A DNA stretch of 64,000 bases, taken from contig NZ_JAKIKR010000024.1 of NCBI RefSeq assembly GCF_023284025.1, positions 1 through 64,000 on the forward strand, in the 5' to 3' direction. Shown here in pieces: positions 18,900 to 28,843 of this stretch. The first letter of the stretch is position 1, and every line of letters begins with the position of its first letter. This DNA comes from Shewanella abyssi (lineage in GTDB: Bacteria > Pseudomonadota > Gammaproteobacteria > Enterobacterales > Shewanellaceae). The notes under the pieces were generated by a model. It was not told the DNA's origin and did not search any database. It was given only the letters and a program-made list of their open reading frames with translations. The translations under genes were made by a program, and so were the position numbers.

Positions 18900-20471
18900 T
18901 TATTCCTCGCGAGTCACGCGCAGCACTTCTTCCAGAGTGGTTTTCCCTAGCAGTACTTTACTCATACCGTCATGACGAATACTCGGCACCGTTTTGCGAA
19001 TATGTTTCTCAATCGCTAACTCGCCGCGACCCGTATGGATCAACTCACGCACGCTATCATCAACAGTGAGCAGCTCATGGATCCCCGTACGACCGCGGTA
19101 ACCATTATGGCCACACTCTTTACAACCTTTAGCACGACAAATAGTGCGTGGATCATCAAATGCAATACCCAGCAGCTCTCTTTCACGCTCGTCAGGTACA
19201 TGTTCCTCTTTACAGTGCTTACATAAAGTTCTGATCAATCGCTGCGCGAGTACGCCTAGCAAGCTCGACGATACAAGGAAAGGTTCAACCCCCATGTCTT
19301 GTAAGCGCGTAATAGAACCTGAAGCCGTATTGGTATGCAGTGTTGATATCACCATGTGACCGGTTAACGAGGCTTGCACTGCAATTTGAGCGGTTTCAAG
19401 ATCGCGAATTTCACCAATCATCACCACATCGGGATCTTGACGCAAAATAGCACGCAGACCACGAGCAAATGTCATATCAACTTTGGCGTTTACCTGTGTT
19501 TGACCAATACCCTGTAATTCGTACTCGATAGGATCTTCGACGGTTAGAATATTGGTGTCGATTGAATTGAGTTCAGTTAAGCCGGCATACAAGGTGGTAC
19601 TTTTACCGGAACCGGTTGGCCCAGTGACCAAGATAATACCGTGGGGTTTGCGGATCAGTTCATCGAACTGCAGCCGCACAGCTTCGGTCATGCCCAGTTG
19701 GACCAGATCTAAATTACCGGTATTTTTATCGAGTAGACGTAGTACCACACGCTCGCCATGGCTTGATGGCATCGTCGATACACGTACATCGACCGCGCGG
19801 CCAGCAATACGCAGTGAAATACGGCCATCTTGTGGTACTCGTTTTTCAGCAATATCTAATCGTGCCATTACCTTAATACGCGATACTAACAGTGATGATA
19901 GTTTGCGGTTCGGCTTTAGGACCTCTTTTAAGATACCGTCGACACGGAAACGCACCACCAGTTGTTTTTCATAGGTCTCGATATGAATATCGGACGCTTC
20001 TTCTTTAATCGCTTCAGACAGGAGCGCGTTAATCAGTTTAATGATCGGTGCGTCATCGTCACCCTCTAGCAAGTCCTCTGTTTGAGGTAGCTCTTCAGCG
20101 AGGGTAAACAGGTCCATCTCGTTACCAATATCTTCCATCATCTGCTGCGCTTCTGATGAATTAGCTTGATAGGCTTGGGTTAAGCGTGTTTCAAACGCTA
20201 CCTCCTCTAGCTTAATCAATGGTAACGACTTACCACTATAACGACGAGCCTCCAATAATGCTTCTAGAGGCGTGCCGGTCGTATGATAGAGCGATAAGAC
20301 ACCATTCTCATCTTTATCTAATGCGGCATTAAACCGATGGGCAAATGCAAAAGGCAGCCGCTCTTTGCTGGTCGAATGGAAAACTTCGTCAGCTTCCGCT
20401 TCAGACACGAGTCCAAGTTCATTTGATACTTGTGCTAGTTCATCATCTGCTTGGATCTTATTATCACTCAT
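18900..20471 (-). CDS. gspE: Type II secretion ATPase GspE
   Basis: The cytosolic hexameric ATPase driving secretion, 523 residues. After the N1/N2 domains that bind GspL come Walker [11 protein letters not shown] (near 287-296), the Asp box and Walker B region [12 protein letters not shown], a His box, and a zinc-binding tetracysteine motif (CKHC … CKECG, near 423-460). The gene overlaps the end of gspD by 8 bp, so the two are translationally coupled. Confidence 0.97.
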   Translation of the reverse strand: MSDNKIQADDELAQVSNELGLVSEAEADEVFHSTSKERLPFAFAHRFNAALDKDENGVLSLYHTTGTPLEALLEARRYSGKSLPLIKLEEVAFETRLTQAYQANSSEAQQMMEDIGNEMDLFTLAEELPQTEDLLEGDDDAPIIKLINALLSEAIKEEASDIHIETYEKQLVVRFRVDGILKEVLKPNRKLSSLLVSRIKVMARLDIAEKRVPQDGRISLRIAGRAVDVRVSTMPSSHGERVVLRLLDKNTGNLDLVQLGMTEAVRLQFDELIRKPHGIILVTGPTGSGKSTTLYAGLTELNSIDTNILTVEDPIEYELQGIGQTQVNAKVDMTFARGLRAILRQDPDVVMIGEIRDLETAQIAVQASLTGHMVISTLHTNTASGSITRLQDMGVEPFLVSSSLLGVLAQRLIRTLCKHCKEEHVPDERERELLGIAFDDPRTICRAKGCKECGHNGYRGRTGIHELLTVDDSVRELIHTGRGELAIEKHIRKTVPSIRHDGMSKVLLGKTTLEEVLRVTREE

Positions 20472-22611
20472 CAGCTACATCTTTTTCAGTGTCAGCTGTT
20501 TCTACCGCTTTCTTTGCGTCAGCATCTTTGCTCTCAGAGATCCGCTTCAACGCTGGGTCGGTTTGGCGCATTTTAGTGTCTAGCCCTTTACCTGCTTTAT
20601 AGCGATTCAGAACTTCATTCACCTCTTCAGGTAGATACGCCTCTTGATCCCACTCTTCTAGAATAGGTACATTAGTATTTGGCATTAAATTAACACCACG
20701 CGCTTGCTGCTCAAGTTGCAGCGCACGGAAGTACTTATATTTGCGGCCAGCAATACCTTGCATGGTGATGCCATCACGAATAATCGTTGGTTTGATAAAC
20801 ACCATCAAGTTAGTCTTTTTCTTGCCACTTGAAGATGACTTGAACAGATGACCAATGAAGGGGATATCGCCTAAGAACGGCACCTTTTGCACCGACTCTT
20901 GTACCTCTTCCTTAATGAGACCACCGAGCACCACAATCTGGCCGGAGTCTGCCATTACCGTGGTGGTTAAGCGGCGAGTCGCGAAGGTCACATCGACACC
21001 GGTTTTACCGTTGATGCCCGACACTTCTTGCTCAATGGTTAACTTAACCGCATTGCCTTCGTTGATCTGTGGGATCACCTTAAGCTTAACTCCGACCTCT
21101 TTACGTTCTACCGTCTGGAATGGGTTACTGTTGCCATTACTAGAGTTTTGGCTACCCGTAAGGATCGGTACCTCATCACCGACAATGAATGAGGCTTCTT
21201 GGTTATCAAGGGTGGTAATTGACGGTGTTGCTAGTACGTTGGACTTGGTATCACTCGACACTGCTTGAATCAGTGCGCCAAAGTCTCCCATCGCCACGCC
21301 CCATGCCATACCATTCACTTTACCTAAAGCTTGTGCCAGCAGGGTAATATCACCTTGTGTGTCAGGATTCTCGGTACAGGTTCCGTTCTCTGTACAAACA
21401 GTGGTCCCTTCCTCGCCCTGCGCCTGCCATACACCGGCGCCAATCTCACCAATGGTTGGGCCTAAGTTGTTAAACTGCGTTCCACCGCCTGCGGCCGTGG
21501 CCCACTGCACCCCGAAGCCGACATCATCACCTTCGCCGACTTCGACAATAATGGCTTCAACCAGCACCTGCGCCCGGCGAACATCTAACTGATTAATCAC
21601 ACTCTCAATGGTGCGCATCTGATCGGGATCGGCGGTGATCACCAAGGCATTGGTGTCGGCATGGGCCATGATATTAATTTCTTTACGGCGCTTGTTACCA
21701 CCTTGCGCTGAGCCGCCCTTGTCATCTCCCAGCTGCTGGGCAAAGCCAGTTAGCACTTCGACTAAGTCTTCAGCATTGGCGTAGTATATATAGCGTACTT
21801 TAGTATTGCCCGTGCTCGCTTGCTCGGCATCCAATTGCCTAATGAGCTTAACAACCCGTTGACGACTCTTTTCGTCACCACTAACAATCACGGAATTAGT
21901 CCGTTCATCAGCCACTACTTTAGGCGCTTGACCCGGTAGCTGCGCTTGATTCGCCGTGGAGCGATACAGGGCATCGACGATACGGACAATTTCACCTGCT
22001 GATGCAAATTTAAGATTGACCACTTCGACCGCGGTATCTCCCTGTTTATCGACGCGACGGATGATCTCAACCAATTTGTTAACCACGGCGGCACGGCCGG
22101 TGATCATCAATACATTTGAGGGGTTGTAGTTAACCACATTACCGCCGCCGGCATTATCGTTTAGCTGACGTAATAAGGGCGCAAGCTGTTTGGCATCGGT
22201 GTTATACACCGGCACGATACGGGTAACCATCTCATCACCGATCCCCGGTGTATCATCGTCAGCAATGCGAATCGATGCGGTTTTGGCATCTTTATCCTTG
22301 ATGACCTTAATGATGTTGTTTTCCATCTCAACCACGGCATAACCGTAGACTTGCAGCGTGTTGAGAAAGAATTGGTAATACTGCTCATCGTCTAGGAGAT
22401 CGTAGCTACGAACATTGATTTTGCCGCGAACGGTAGGATCGACAATAATAGTGCGGTTTAAGTTTTTACCAACAATGTTGATAAATTCTTGAATATCTGT
22501 GCCCTTAAAGTTAGCCGCATATTGTTCAGACCAGGCAAGCTGCGGCGCTAATAATGACGCCCCCATGACCATGCCGGCAATTAGTCCGCGTCTAATCCTT
22601 TTATTATTCAT
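20464..22611 (-). CDS. gspD: Type II secretion secretin GspD
   Basis: Outer-membrane secretin forming the exit pore, 715 residues. A signal peptide (about 1-28, cleaved after LAWS-type end) is followed by N0-N3 domains (about 30-330) and the secretin core (about 350-625, with [14 protein letters not shown] near the lip region). The C-terminus is charged and may hold the pilotin-binding S domain. No gspS pilotin gene is visible here. It lies downstream of gspC. Confidence 0.97.
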   Translation of the reverse strand: MNNKRIRRGLIAGMVMGASLLAPQLAWSEQYAANFKGTDIQEFINIVGKNLNRTIIVDPTVRGKINVRSYDLLDDEQYYQFFLNTLQVYGYAVVEMENNIIKVIKDKDAKTASIRIADDDTPGIGDEMVTRIVPVYNTDAKQLAPLLRQLNDNAGGGNVVNYNPSNVLMITGRAAVVNKLVEIIRRVDKQGDTAVEVVNLKFASAGEIVRIVDALYRSTANQAQLPGQAPKVVADERTNSVIVSGDEKSRQRVVKLIRQLDAEQASTGNTKVRYIYYANAEDLVEVLTGFAQQLGDDKGGSAQGGNKRRKEINIMAHADTNALVITADPDQMRTIESVINQLDVRRAQVLVEAIIVEVGEGDDVGFGVQWATAAGGGTQFNNLGPTIGEIGAGVWQAQGEEGTTVCTENGTCTENPDTQGDITLLAQALGKVNGMAWGVAMGDFGALIQAVSSDTKSNVLATPSITTLDNQEASFIVGDEVPILTGSQNSSNGNSNPFQTVERKEVGVKLKVIPQINEGNAVKLTIEQEVSGINGKTGVDVTFATRRLTTTVMADSGQIVVLGGLIKEEVQESVQKVPFLGDIPFIGHLFKSSSSGKKKTNLMVFIKPTIIRDGITMQGIAGRKYKYFRALQLEQQARGVNLMPNTNVPILEEWDQEAYLPEEVNEVLNRYKAGKGLDTKMRQTDPALKRISESKDADAKKAVETADTEKDVADE

Positions 22612-22695
22612 TGTAATACGTCCCCTAAAACCTTTAATTGCGGCAAGCTCAATGAGTTATTGCAGCAGCCTTTATTGTTATTGGTTGCTGCTCTT

Positions 22696-23613
22696 CTATT
22701 GCGGCAAGCTAAACATGATTTCGATCAGTTGACCTTCGCGTTCAACCATTAAGGCAATTTCAGTCATCTCTGGTAATTGCCCCATTACCTCTAATGCCTG
22801 ACCCATATTAGTCAAGTCGTAACCATTTATCGACTTTGCCAAATCATTGGGTTTAAAACCTGCCTCGATAAATAACTTTCTGTCTTTACCTGGATTGAGG
22901 CGATAGCCCGCAAGCTCTCCATCTCTTTTAACTGGAGAAATCGCTAAGTAATCGGTGATTTTGCTCGGGTCAGCTAAGATCTGCTCACGTGATTCGCCTA
23001 ACTCTCGGGCCACTTCACGGTTTTGACGTTGATCTATTCTGTTACCCTTAGGTAAGCTCTTGGCTCTTTGCAGTTGCTGATTAGCATTACTGTTGGTGTT
23101 GTATTCAAGACCATCCAGCATCAGGGTTTCGTATCGCCCACTGTTGGTGATGATAATACGATCGGCATAAACCTCTTTTAACGAGGCCGATGTGCCTTTA
23201 ATTTTGTCGCCTAAGCCGTAAGTATCTTGGCTACCCCCTGATGCAATGACCGCTAAGCCCTTTTGCTCGGTCGTTGACGCGACCACACCAGTCAACTGAA
23301 TTGACAGCGAGGTTTTAGGTGCATCGGTAATCACTTCTTCTTTCGGAGCGACCTTAGGCTTGGCTGAAGCACTATCGGCGTGACCAAAAAGCCCTAATTC
23401 TTGCAAAGCAGAAATGTTTATCACCCCAGAAGATGTCGAAGAGACAGGCGTAGGCGTCCAGCGAGAAACAGCTGAATTTTCAGGAACTAGCTTCCATGTG
23501 ATCTGTGCTAATAGCAATAGCGTTAGCACGACACCTAGACCAAATATCGCTGAGCTAACGGGCTTTTGAGGCACACCCGCCGCTTTGGTTAAAAACTTAT
23601 CTAATAAATCCAT
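22696..23613 (-). CDS. gspC: Type II secretion protein GspC
   Basis: First gene of the gsp operon, 305 residues from the ATG at 23613. One membrane helix (about 27-46) is followed by the homology-region domain (about 100-170) that contacts GspD N0 and a C-terminal PDZ domain (about 205-300) thought to help select substrates. An in-frame GTG seven codons upstream is less likely. The 250-bp gap to divergent hslR should hold the operon promoter; I could not settle its position. Confidence 0.93.
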   Translation of the reverse strand: MDLLDKFLTKAAGVPQKPVSSAIFGLGVVLTLLLLAQITWKLVPENSAVSRWTPTPVSSTSSGVINISALQELGLFGHADSASAKPKVAPKEEVITDAPKTSLSIQLTGVVASTTEQKGLAVIASGGSQDTYGLGDKIKGTSASLKEVYADRIIITNSGRYETLMLDGLEYNTNSNANQQLQRAKSLPKGNRIDQRQNREVARELGESREQILADPSKITDYLAISPVKRDGELAGYRLNPGKDRKLFIEAGFKPNDLAKSINGYDLTNMGQALEVMGQLPEMTEIALMVEREGQLIEIMFSLPQ

Positions 23614-23883
23614 ATTTATGTGGACCCTCTGCACAGGTCTCTGTTCTGATAATGATAATTTAGCAAATCCTGACTCATGCTAACCCACACTGCACCCTGC
23701 AACAAGCCCATAACAGCAGCAATGTTGGCGATAATAGGCCAAATATGCTAACTTTACGCGCCTTAAAAGGGTGTGAAGCTTGCCACTCTTTTGCGAGTAG
23801 AGGCGTAAAGATTTGTATATTAATACTCAGCTTGTGAACTTCCCCCTACTTTAATCAAGGTTAATCTACCACTGGAGTCGCTC

Positions 23884-24282
23884 ATGAATGACAACGAGCA
23901 ACAAACATTAAAAGTCCGCTTAGATAAATGGCTCTGGGCTGCACGCTTCTATAAGACTCGCGCCATCTCAAAAGAGATGATTAATGGTGGTAAAGTACAC
24001 TACAACGGCCAACGCTCAAAATCGAGCCGATATGCAGAGGTTGGCGCGACCATTAGATTAAGGCAAGGGTATGACGAAAAAGAGATCGTCATAGTAAAAA
24101 TATCCGAACACCGCCAGAAAGGGTTAATCGCGCAAACCCTTTATGAAGAAACACCACAAAGCATAGCGAAACGTGAGACATATGCCGAACAAAGACGCTT
24201 GAATATTCTTCATAATCCGGCACCCGACCATAAACCGGATAAGAAACAGCGTCGCCAAATAATGCGCTTTAAAGAAAGCTAA
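23884..24282 (+). CDS. hslR: Ribosome-associated heat shock protein Hsp15
   Basis: A 132-residue S4-domain protein that binds stalled 50S subunits carrying nascent chains. The S4 motif is at about 9-70 (VRLDKWLWAARFYKTR … GGKVHYNG). The C-terminus is strongly basic. It lies 15 bp upstream of hslO, the same pair as in E. coli, so the two heat-stress proteins are made together. Confidence 0.95.
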   Translation: MNDNEQQTLKVRLDKWLWAARFYKTRAISKEMINGGKVHYNGQRSKSSRYAEVGATIRLRQGYDEKEIVIVKISEHRQKGLIAQTLYEETPQSIAKRETYAEQRRLNILHNPAPDHKPDKKQRRQIMRFKES

Positions 24283-24297
24283 CACTGGAATACCGAA

Positions 24298-25158
24298 ATG
24301 ACTAAAGACAATTTATATCGCTACCTGTTTGAAAATGCCAGCGTGCGTGGTGAACTGGTACAACTAGAGAAGAGCTACCAAGAAGTGATAGCCGCCCATG
24401 ACTATCCGTTAGCAATTCAGCATCTATTGGGCGAATTGATGGCAGCAACATCACTGCTAACGGCGACCTTGAAGTTCAGTGGCGATATTAGTATTCAATT
24501 GCAAGGTGATGGTCCAGTATCGTTAGCCGTAATCAATGGTAATAACCTGCAGCAGCTGCGCGGCGTGTCTCGCTGGACTGGCAACATTGCTAATGACACA
24601 CCAATACAAACCCTGTTTGGCAAAGGACACATGGTGATCACCTTAACGCCAGATGATGGCGAGCGTTATCAAGGTGTGGTTGCACTCGATAAAGAAACAC
24701 TAGCCGAATGCTTAGAAACATACTTTGAACAATCAGAGCAGTTACCAACCAAAATAAAGCTGTTTGCCAATACTCAGCAAGCAGCGGGAATGTTCCTGCA
24801 GGTGTTGCCTACTAACGGCGACCATAATGAAGAGTTCGAACACCTATCTGTATTAACTGAAACCGTTAAACAAGATGAACTCTTTGCGCTTGAAGCGGAA
24901 GAGGTACTGCATCGTCTCTATCACGAAGAGGAAGTGCTGCTATTTGATCCGGTAGCGATTACTTTTAGCTGCACTTGTTCAAAAGAGCGTAGCGCGCAAG
25001 CGATTCGCACCGTCGCTAAAGCAGAGATCGATTCGATTATTGCCGAGCAAGGTAAAATCGAAATGGGTTGTGAGTACTGCAACAGCAAATACATTTTTGA
25101 CACCATTGATGTCGAAGCCATTTTTACCAATGCAGCAAGCAGTGACGTCACTCAGTAA
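24298..25158 (+). CDS. hslO: Redox-regulated chaperone Hsp33
   Basis: A holdase activated by disulfide formation under oxidative stress. The protein has 286 residues. The C-terminal zinc switch shows CTC (CxC) near residues 226-228 and CEYC (CxxC) near 258-261. It follows hslR directly and ends in a terminator before pckA. Confidence 0.96.
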   Translation: MTKDNLYRYLFENASVRGELVQLEKSYQEVIAAHDYPLAIQHLLGELMAATSLLTATLKFSGDISIQLQGDGPVSLAVINGNNLQQLRGVSRWTGNIANDTPIQTLFGKGHMVITLTPDDGERYQGVVALDKETLAECLETYFEQSEQLPTKIKLFANTQQAAGMFLQVLPTNGDHNEEFEHLSVLTETVKQDELFALEAEEVLHRLYHEEEVLLFDPVAITFSCTCSKERSAQAIRTVAKAEIDSIIAEQGKIEMGCEYCNSKYIFDTIDVEAIFTNAASSDVTQ

Positions 25159-25181
25159 GTATTTACCCTATTAATTCGATT

Positions 25182-25206
25182 AAGGCGCTCATTGAGCGCC
25201 TTTTTT
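25182..25206 (+). terminator. Terminator after hslO
   Basis: Stem AAGGCGCTC-ATT-GAGCGCCTT followed by a T run. Confidence 0.87.
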
Positions 25207-25374
25207 ATCCCATCATCAAGCAACCATCCTTTAGTAGTACCTCTGTCACTTTTTGAGCTTTTTTTTGATCTTGTGCACATATTCAATTGCGCATACGTTA
25301 CAATCGCTTCAAACAAAATAGCTGGCGCCATAGACCGGCACATAACAACGACCCTACTGATGGAGACCTTACAC

Positions 25375-26916
25375 ATGGCGGATGGATCTAACCGCGAGTA
25401 CCTTAACCTTTCTACAGGCCAATTAGTCGAGCTTGCGCTAGCGCGTGGCGAAGGTGAATTGACTGCAAACGGTGCTTTAGTTGCAAAAACTGGCGAACGA
25501 TCTGGTCGTTCACCCAATGACCGTTTTATCGTTAAAGAGTCTAGCTCAGAAGCTGATATTGAGTGGGGAGCAGTCAATAAACCATTTGCAGCTGACGCAT
25601 TTACTGCCCTTTGGAATCGTGTTGAAGCTTATCTAGCAGATAAAGACACTTTCGTATCGAATCTTGAAGTTGGTGCAAGCAAAGAGCATTATCAGCCAGT
25701 GACTGTAACCACTGAATATGCATGGCACCAACTATTCGCCCGTAACCTTTTCATCATTCCTGAAGAGTTTAATGCAGCAGATAAGCCGACTTGGCAGATC
25801 ATCAATGCACCGGGGTTTGAGTGTGTACCAGAACGTGACGGTACTCATTCGGACGCGACTGTTATCTTGAACTTTGCAGAACGCAAAGTGCTACTTGCTG
25901 GCCTTAAATATGCTGGCGAAATGAAGAAGTCGATGTTCTCAGTGCAGAATTTCCTACTGCCAGCGAAAGGTGTATTACCAATGCACTGCTCAGCTAACGT
26001 GGGTCACGACGGCGACACTACGCTGTTCTTTGGTCTATCAGGAACAGGTAAAACCACACTTTCAGCAGATCCAAAACGTTTCCTTATCGGTGACGATGAG
26101 CACGGCTGGGCACCCGGTGGCGTATTTAACATCGAAGGCGGTTGCTACGCAAAATGCATCGACCTTAGCGAGAAGAACGAGCCGGTAATTTGGGATGCGA
26201 TCCGTTTCGGTACAGTACTAGAAAACGTCGTTACTGATGAGAACCGTGTACCTGATTACACTAACTCTTCATTGACAGAAAATACTCGCGCAGCCTACCC
26301 GCTTGAGCACATCGCTCAACGTAAAGAAGAAAACTGCGGTGCAGAACCTCATGCCGTTGTATTCCTAACGTGCGACGTTTCAGGTGTATTACCACCGGTT
26401 TCTAAGCTCACTAAGGAGCAAGCAGCCTATCACTTTTTATCGGGTTATACCGCTAAAGTGGGTTCAACTGAAATGGGCTCAACGGCAGCCATTCAGTCAA
26501 CGTTCTCGACCTGCTTCGGCGCACCATTCTTTCCACGCCCCGCTGGCGTATACGCCGAACTGTTAATGAAGCGTATCGAATCCTTCGGTAGCCAAGTTTA
26601 CTTGGTCAATACGGGTTGGACAGGTGGTCCACACGGTATCGGTAAGCGTTTTGATATCCCTACGACGCGTGCCATTGTCGATGCGATAGTCAGCGGTGAA
26701 CTCAAAGATGTTGAAACCCAGTACCTTGAAAAGTTAAACCTGCATGTACCAGTGGCGGTAACAGGGGTCGACAGCAACTTATTGAACCCAGTCAACACAT
26801 GGGAAGATAAGCAACAGTACGCAGAGTTTGCACAGCGCCTCGCTGAAAGCTTTAAAACTAACTTTGAAAAATACCAAGTACCTGATTCAATCAAGAATGC
26901 TGGGCCAAACGCCTAA
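25375..26916 (+). CDS. pckA: Phosphoenolpyruvate carboxykinase (ATP)
   Basis: Converts oxaloacetate plus ATP to phosphoenolpyruvate in gluconeogenesis. From the ATG at 25375 (preceded by GGAG) the protein has 513 residues. The frame is open farther upstream, but the added segment covers the terminator region and is not part of the enzyme. The kinase-1a loop [11 protein letters not shown], the kinase-2 GDDEHGW and the [10 protein letters not shown] region are all present. It is a single gene with its own terminator. Confidence 0.96.
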   Translation: MADGSNREYLNLSTGQLVELALARGEGELTANGALVAKTGERSGRSPNDRFIVKESSSEADIEWGAVNKPFAADAFTALWNRVEAYLADKDTFVSNLEVGASKEHYQPVTVTTEYAWHQLFARNLFIIPEEFNAADKPTWQIINAPGFECVPERDGTHSDATVILNFAERKVLLAGLKYAGEMKKSMFSVQNFLLPAKGVLPMHCSANVGHDGDTTLFFGLSGTGKTTLSADPKRFLIGDDEHGWAPGGVFNIEGGCYAKCIDLSEKNEPVIWDAIRFGTVLENVVTDENRVPDYTNSSLTENTRAAYPLEHIAQRKEENCGAEPHAVVFLTCDVSGVLPPVSKLTKEQAAYHFLSGYTAKVGSTEMGSTAAIQSTFSTCFGAPFFPRPAGVYAELLMKRIESFGSQVYLVNTGWTGGPHGIGKRFDIPTTRAIVDAIVSGELKDVETQYLEKLNLHVPVAVTGVDSNLLNPVNTWEDKQQYAEFAQRLAESFKTNFEKYQVPDSIKNAGPNA

Positions 26917-26944
26917 CGCTACCCACTAGCGTAAACGCTTAAGG

Positions 26945-26980
26945 ATCCCAATTTAGCTAAGCTAAGTTGGGATTTTTTTT
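26945..26980 (+). terminator. Terminator after pckA
   Basis: Stem ATCCCAATTTAGC / GCTAAGTTGGGAT with one G-T pair, then eight T. Confidence 0.85.
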
Positions 26981-27046
26981 GGATTAAAGATTCTCCATTT
27001 AACAATGGATTACGGTCGCCTACGAGTAAAGCACCTTGAACTTTAA

Positions 27047-27105
27047 GTAAAGCATGCTTGACATTTATATCAAGTAAGCATAACTTTAAGTCAAGCTTAC
27101 TTTAC
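27047..27105. promoter_or_regulatory. Promoter inside a 16-bp inverted repeat (likely autoregulatory operator)
   Basis: The left arm GTAAAGCATGCTTGAC (27047-27062) and right arm GTCAAGCTTACTTTAC (27090-27105) are inverted repeats with two mismatches. Between and overlapping them is a promoter: TTGACA (27058-27063), 17-bp spacer, TAACTT (27081-27086). A repressor bound to both arms would block it. The XRE protein two genes downstream is the obvious candidate, by inference. Confidence 0.6.
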
Positions 27106-27134
27106 AGGCAAGCAAAACAAAAGGAACTGTACCG

Positions 27135-27560
27135 ATGAAAAAACTACTAGAAGCAATCTGCGTCAAAGGGCTGCCAAAGCGCGATATTAAAAATGCCAAC
27201 CTGGTTAATCTATTAGCACTGCTGTGGGCTGTCTCCCTTTTGATTGGCACCTACCTTGCCGAAGAAGGCATGCTGGACAGCCCGTTAACCATTGCTATTG
27301 CCTTTGGGATACATACCATTATCGGCATCGCCATGCTGCTGTCTTATAAACGCTTTCTAATCCAGCTCGATGAAATGGAACGTAAAGTGCAGCTAGGTGC
27401 ACTAGCACTGGCTGTCGGTGTGGCCATCATTAGCTTTTCAAGCTATTCAATTTTAGAAAGCGCAACGACCTTGCCACCCTTACAAACCTCTTATCTCATT
27501 GCGCTTATGGCCTTAGCCTATTTGGTTGGTATTATTAAAGGAAGGTTGGCTTACCGATGA
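27135..27560 (+). CDS. Four-helix membrane protein paired with an XRE regulator
   Basis: A 141-residue protein of unknown function with four predicted membrane helices (about 24-42, 51-70, 82-103, 112-132). Its gene overlaps the downstream regulator by four bases (ATGA). Pairs of a small membrane protein and a short Cro/CI-type regulator are common in bacteria. The membrane partner is usually uncharacterised and I cannot assign a function. Confidence 0.75.
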   Translation: MKKLLEAICVKGLPKRDIKNANLVNLLALLWAVSLLIGTYLAEEGMLDSPLTIAIAFGIHTIIGIAMLLSYKRFLIQLDEMERKVQLGALALAVGVAIISFSSYSILESATTLPPLQTSYLIALMALAYLVGIIKGRLAYR

Positions 27561-27766
27561 AAAATCGCTTAAAAGTACTCAGAGCGGAACGAGATTGGAC
27601 TCAAGCTGATCTAGCCGACAAACTTGAAGTATCACGGCAAACTATCAATGCGATAGAGAAGGGGAAATACGATCCCAGTTTGCCACTCGCCTTTAAAGTT
27701 GCCCGCCTATTCGAGATGCCCATTGAGGCCATCTTCGAAGATGAAACAGAACTTGAAGTGGGTTAG
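27557..27766 (+). CDS. Small XRE/Cro-type transcriptional regulator
   Basis: A 69-residue protein that is almost only a helix-turn-helix domain. LKVLRAERDWTQADLADKLE, followed by VSRQTINAIEKGKYDPSL, is the classic YgzD/Cro-like signature. It overlaps the membrane protein gene by four bases. It probably represses its own operon through the inverted repeat at 27047-27105. A hairpin terminator follows directly. Confidence 0.9.
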   Translation: MKNRLKVLRAERDWTQADLADKLEVSRQTINAIEKGKYDPSLPLAFKVARLFEMPIEAIFEDETELEVG

Positions 27767-27775
27767 TTATAATAG

Positions 27776-27800
27776 GTCCTCCGTATTGGAGGACTTATTT
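27776..27800 (+). terminator. Terminator after XRE gene
   Basis: Stem GTCCTCC-GTATT-GGAGGAC followed by TTATTT. Confidence 0.7.
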
Positions 27801-27932
27801 GTTAGCGCCAGGATTTAGCTAATATTCCTTGTTATGCTGCAATATTCCACTTCATATTTATCCATGAATAGCCAAGAGTAGTCACTGTTTCACGAACTAA
27901 ATAACTTGAGATGGATAACAAAGGATTGAACT

Positions 27933-28655
27933 ATGACATTAGGTAATCAAATTAAACAGTGCCGCACAGCTCGTGGCTTGAGTCAGCCGGAGTTGGCTGA
28001 AATGGTGGGAATTGAGCAGTCTTACTTATCGAAACTAGAGAATGACAAATCAGTGCCGTCCAATGATGTGTTTCGCAGCCTACTTAGCGCCTTATCGCTC
28101 AGTATCAACGAATTCCTAGCTGCTATCGACACTAAAATGTACCGCCAGCAACTCAACCAAGTCGCCGACATAGAAGCGATATTGTCTCAAAAAGACAATC
28201 TAAAGATCCGCTCGCTGCGGCGCTTTCTCTATCTTGCTGCCACGCTAATAGTCTTAGGCATTACGACCTTCTACGCAGGTTATAGCCGACAGATCTTTTC
28301 AGAAAATCAATACCAGTACCAATCCCTAGGGGTAGTACAGCCAGGTGAGCCACTCGATATCTATTCGTCTTGGAGCCGCACTTTGGACGCAACAGTTGAG
28401 AATAGCCATTCTATTAGAGAGCAGAAAAGGGTTGAAATGGCTAAGCGCAGAGATGACCACTACCTGCTAACGACTGACAACAGAAGCCAAAGATTTAATA
28501 TCGACGTTGATGGCGGAAAAAGGATGTATTCCCTCGATAAAAAGGTCTCGGTACCACGAGCAATCAATGCATGGCTGCAGCTATTGGGAGTCCTGTTTTT
28601 TGCAGCAGGTATTGTCGGTTTTGGCCTAGAGCGACGCTTATACCAACGACAATAA
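27933..28655 (+). CDS. Membrane-anchored XRE-family regulator
   Basis: A 240-residue protein. Residues 5-60 are an XRE helix-turn-helix (IKQCRTARGLSQPELAEMVG and YLSKLEND). Two membrane helices lie at about 95-113 and 216-234, with a roughly 100-residue domain between them that would face the periplasm. DNA-binding regulators with this layout could sense an external signal and act at the membrane. The target is unknown. The gene stands alone. Confidence 0.82.
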   Translation: MTLGNQIKQCRTARGLSQPELAEMVGIEQSYLSKLENDKSVPSNDVFRSLLSALSLSINEFLAAIDTKMYRQQLNQVADIEAILSQKDNLKIRSLRRFLYLAATLIVLGITTFYAGYSRQIFSENQYQYQSLGVVQPGEPLDIYSSWSRTLDATVENSHSIREQKRVEMAKRRDDHYLLTTDNRSQRFNIDVDGGKRMYSLDKKVSVPRAINAWLQLLGVLFFAAGIVGFGLERRLYQRQ

Positions 28656-28843
28656 GGCCATACACAGAATATCTAGCGGCAAACATCCATCTTTAGCAGC
28701 GCAATATCAATGACAATGCGGACAGATTCAGTCGAACAGTCCGCATGATTCGACACAGTTATCCTCTTGCACTCATCAGCATTTTGATGAAGTATAACCC
28801 CTTATAATAATTCTAAATTTATCTAAAAGATGGATGCCCTATC

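Noticed and set aside
25192..25374. N-terminal extension of pckA by 61 codons
   Set aside because: It overlaps the hslO terminator and does not resemble any PckA. The ATG at 25375 matches the known protein start.
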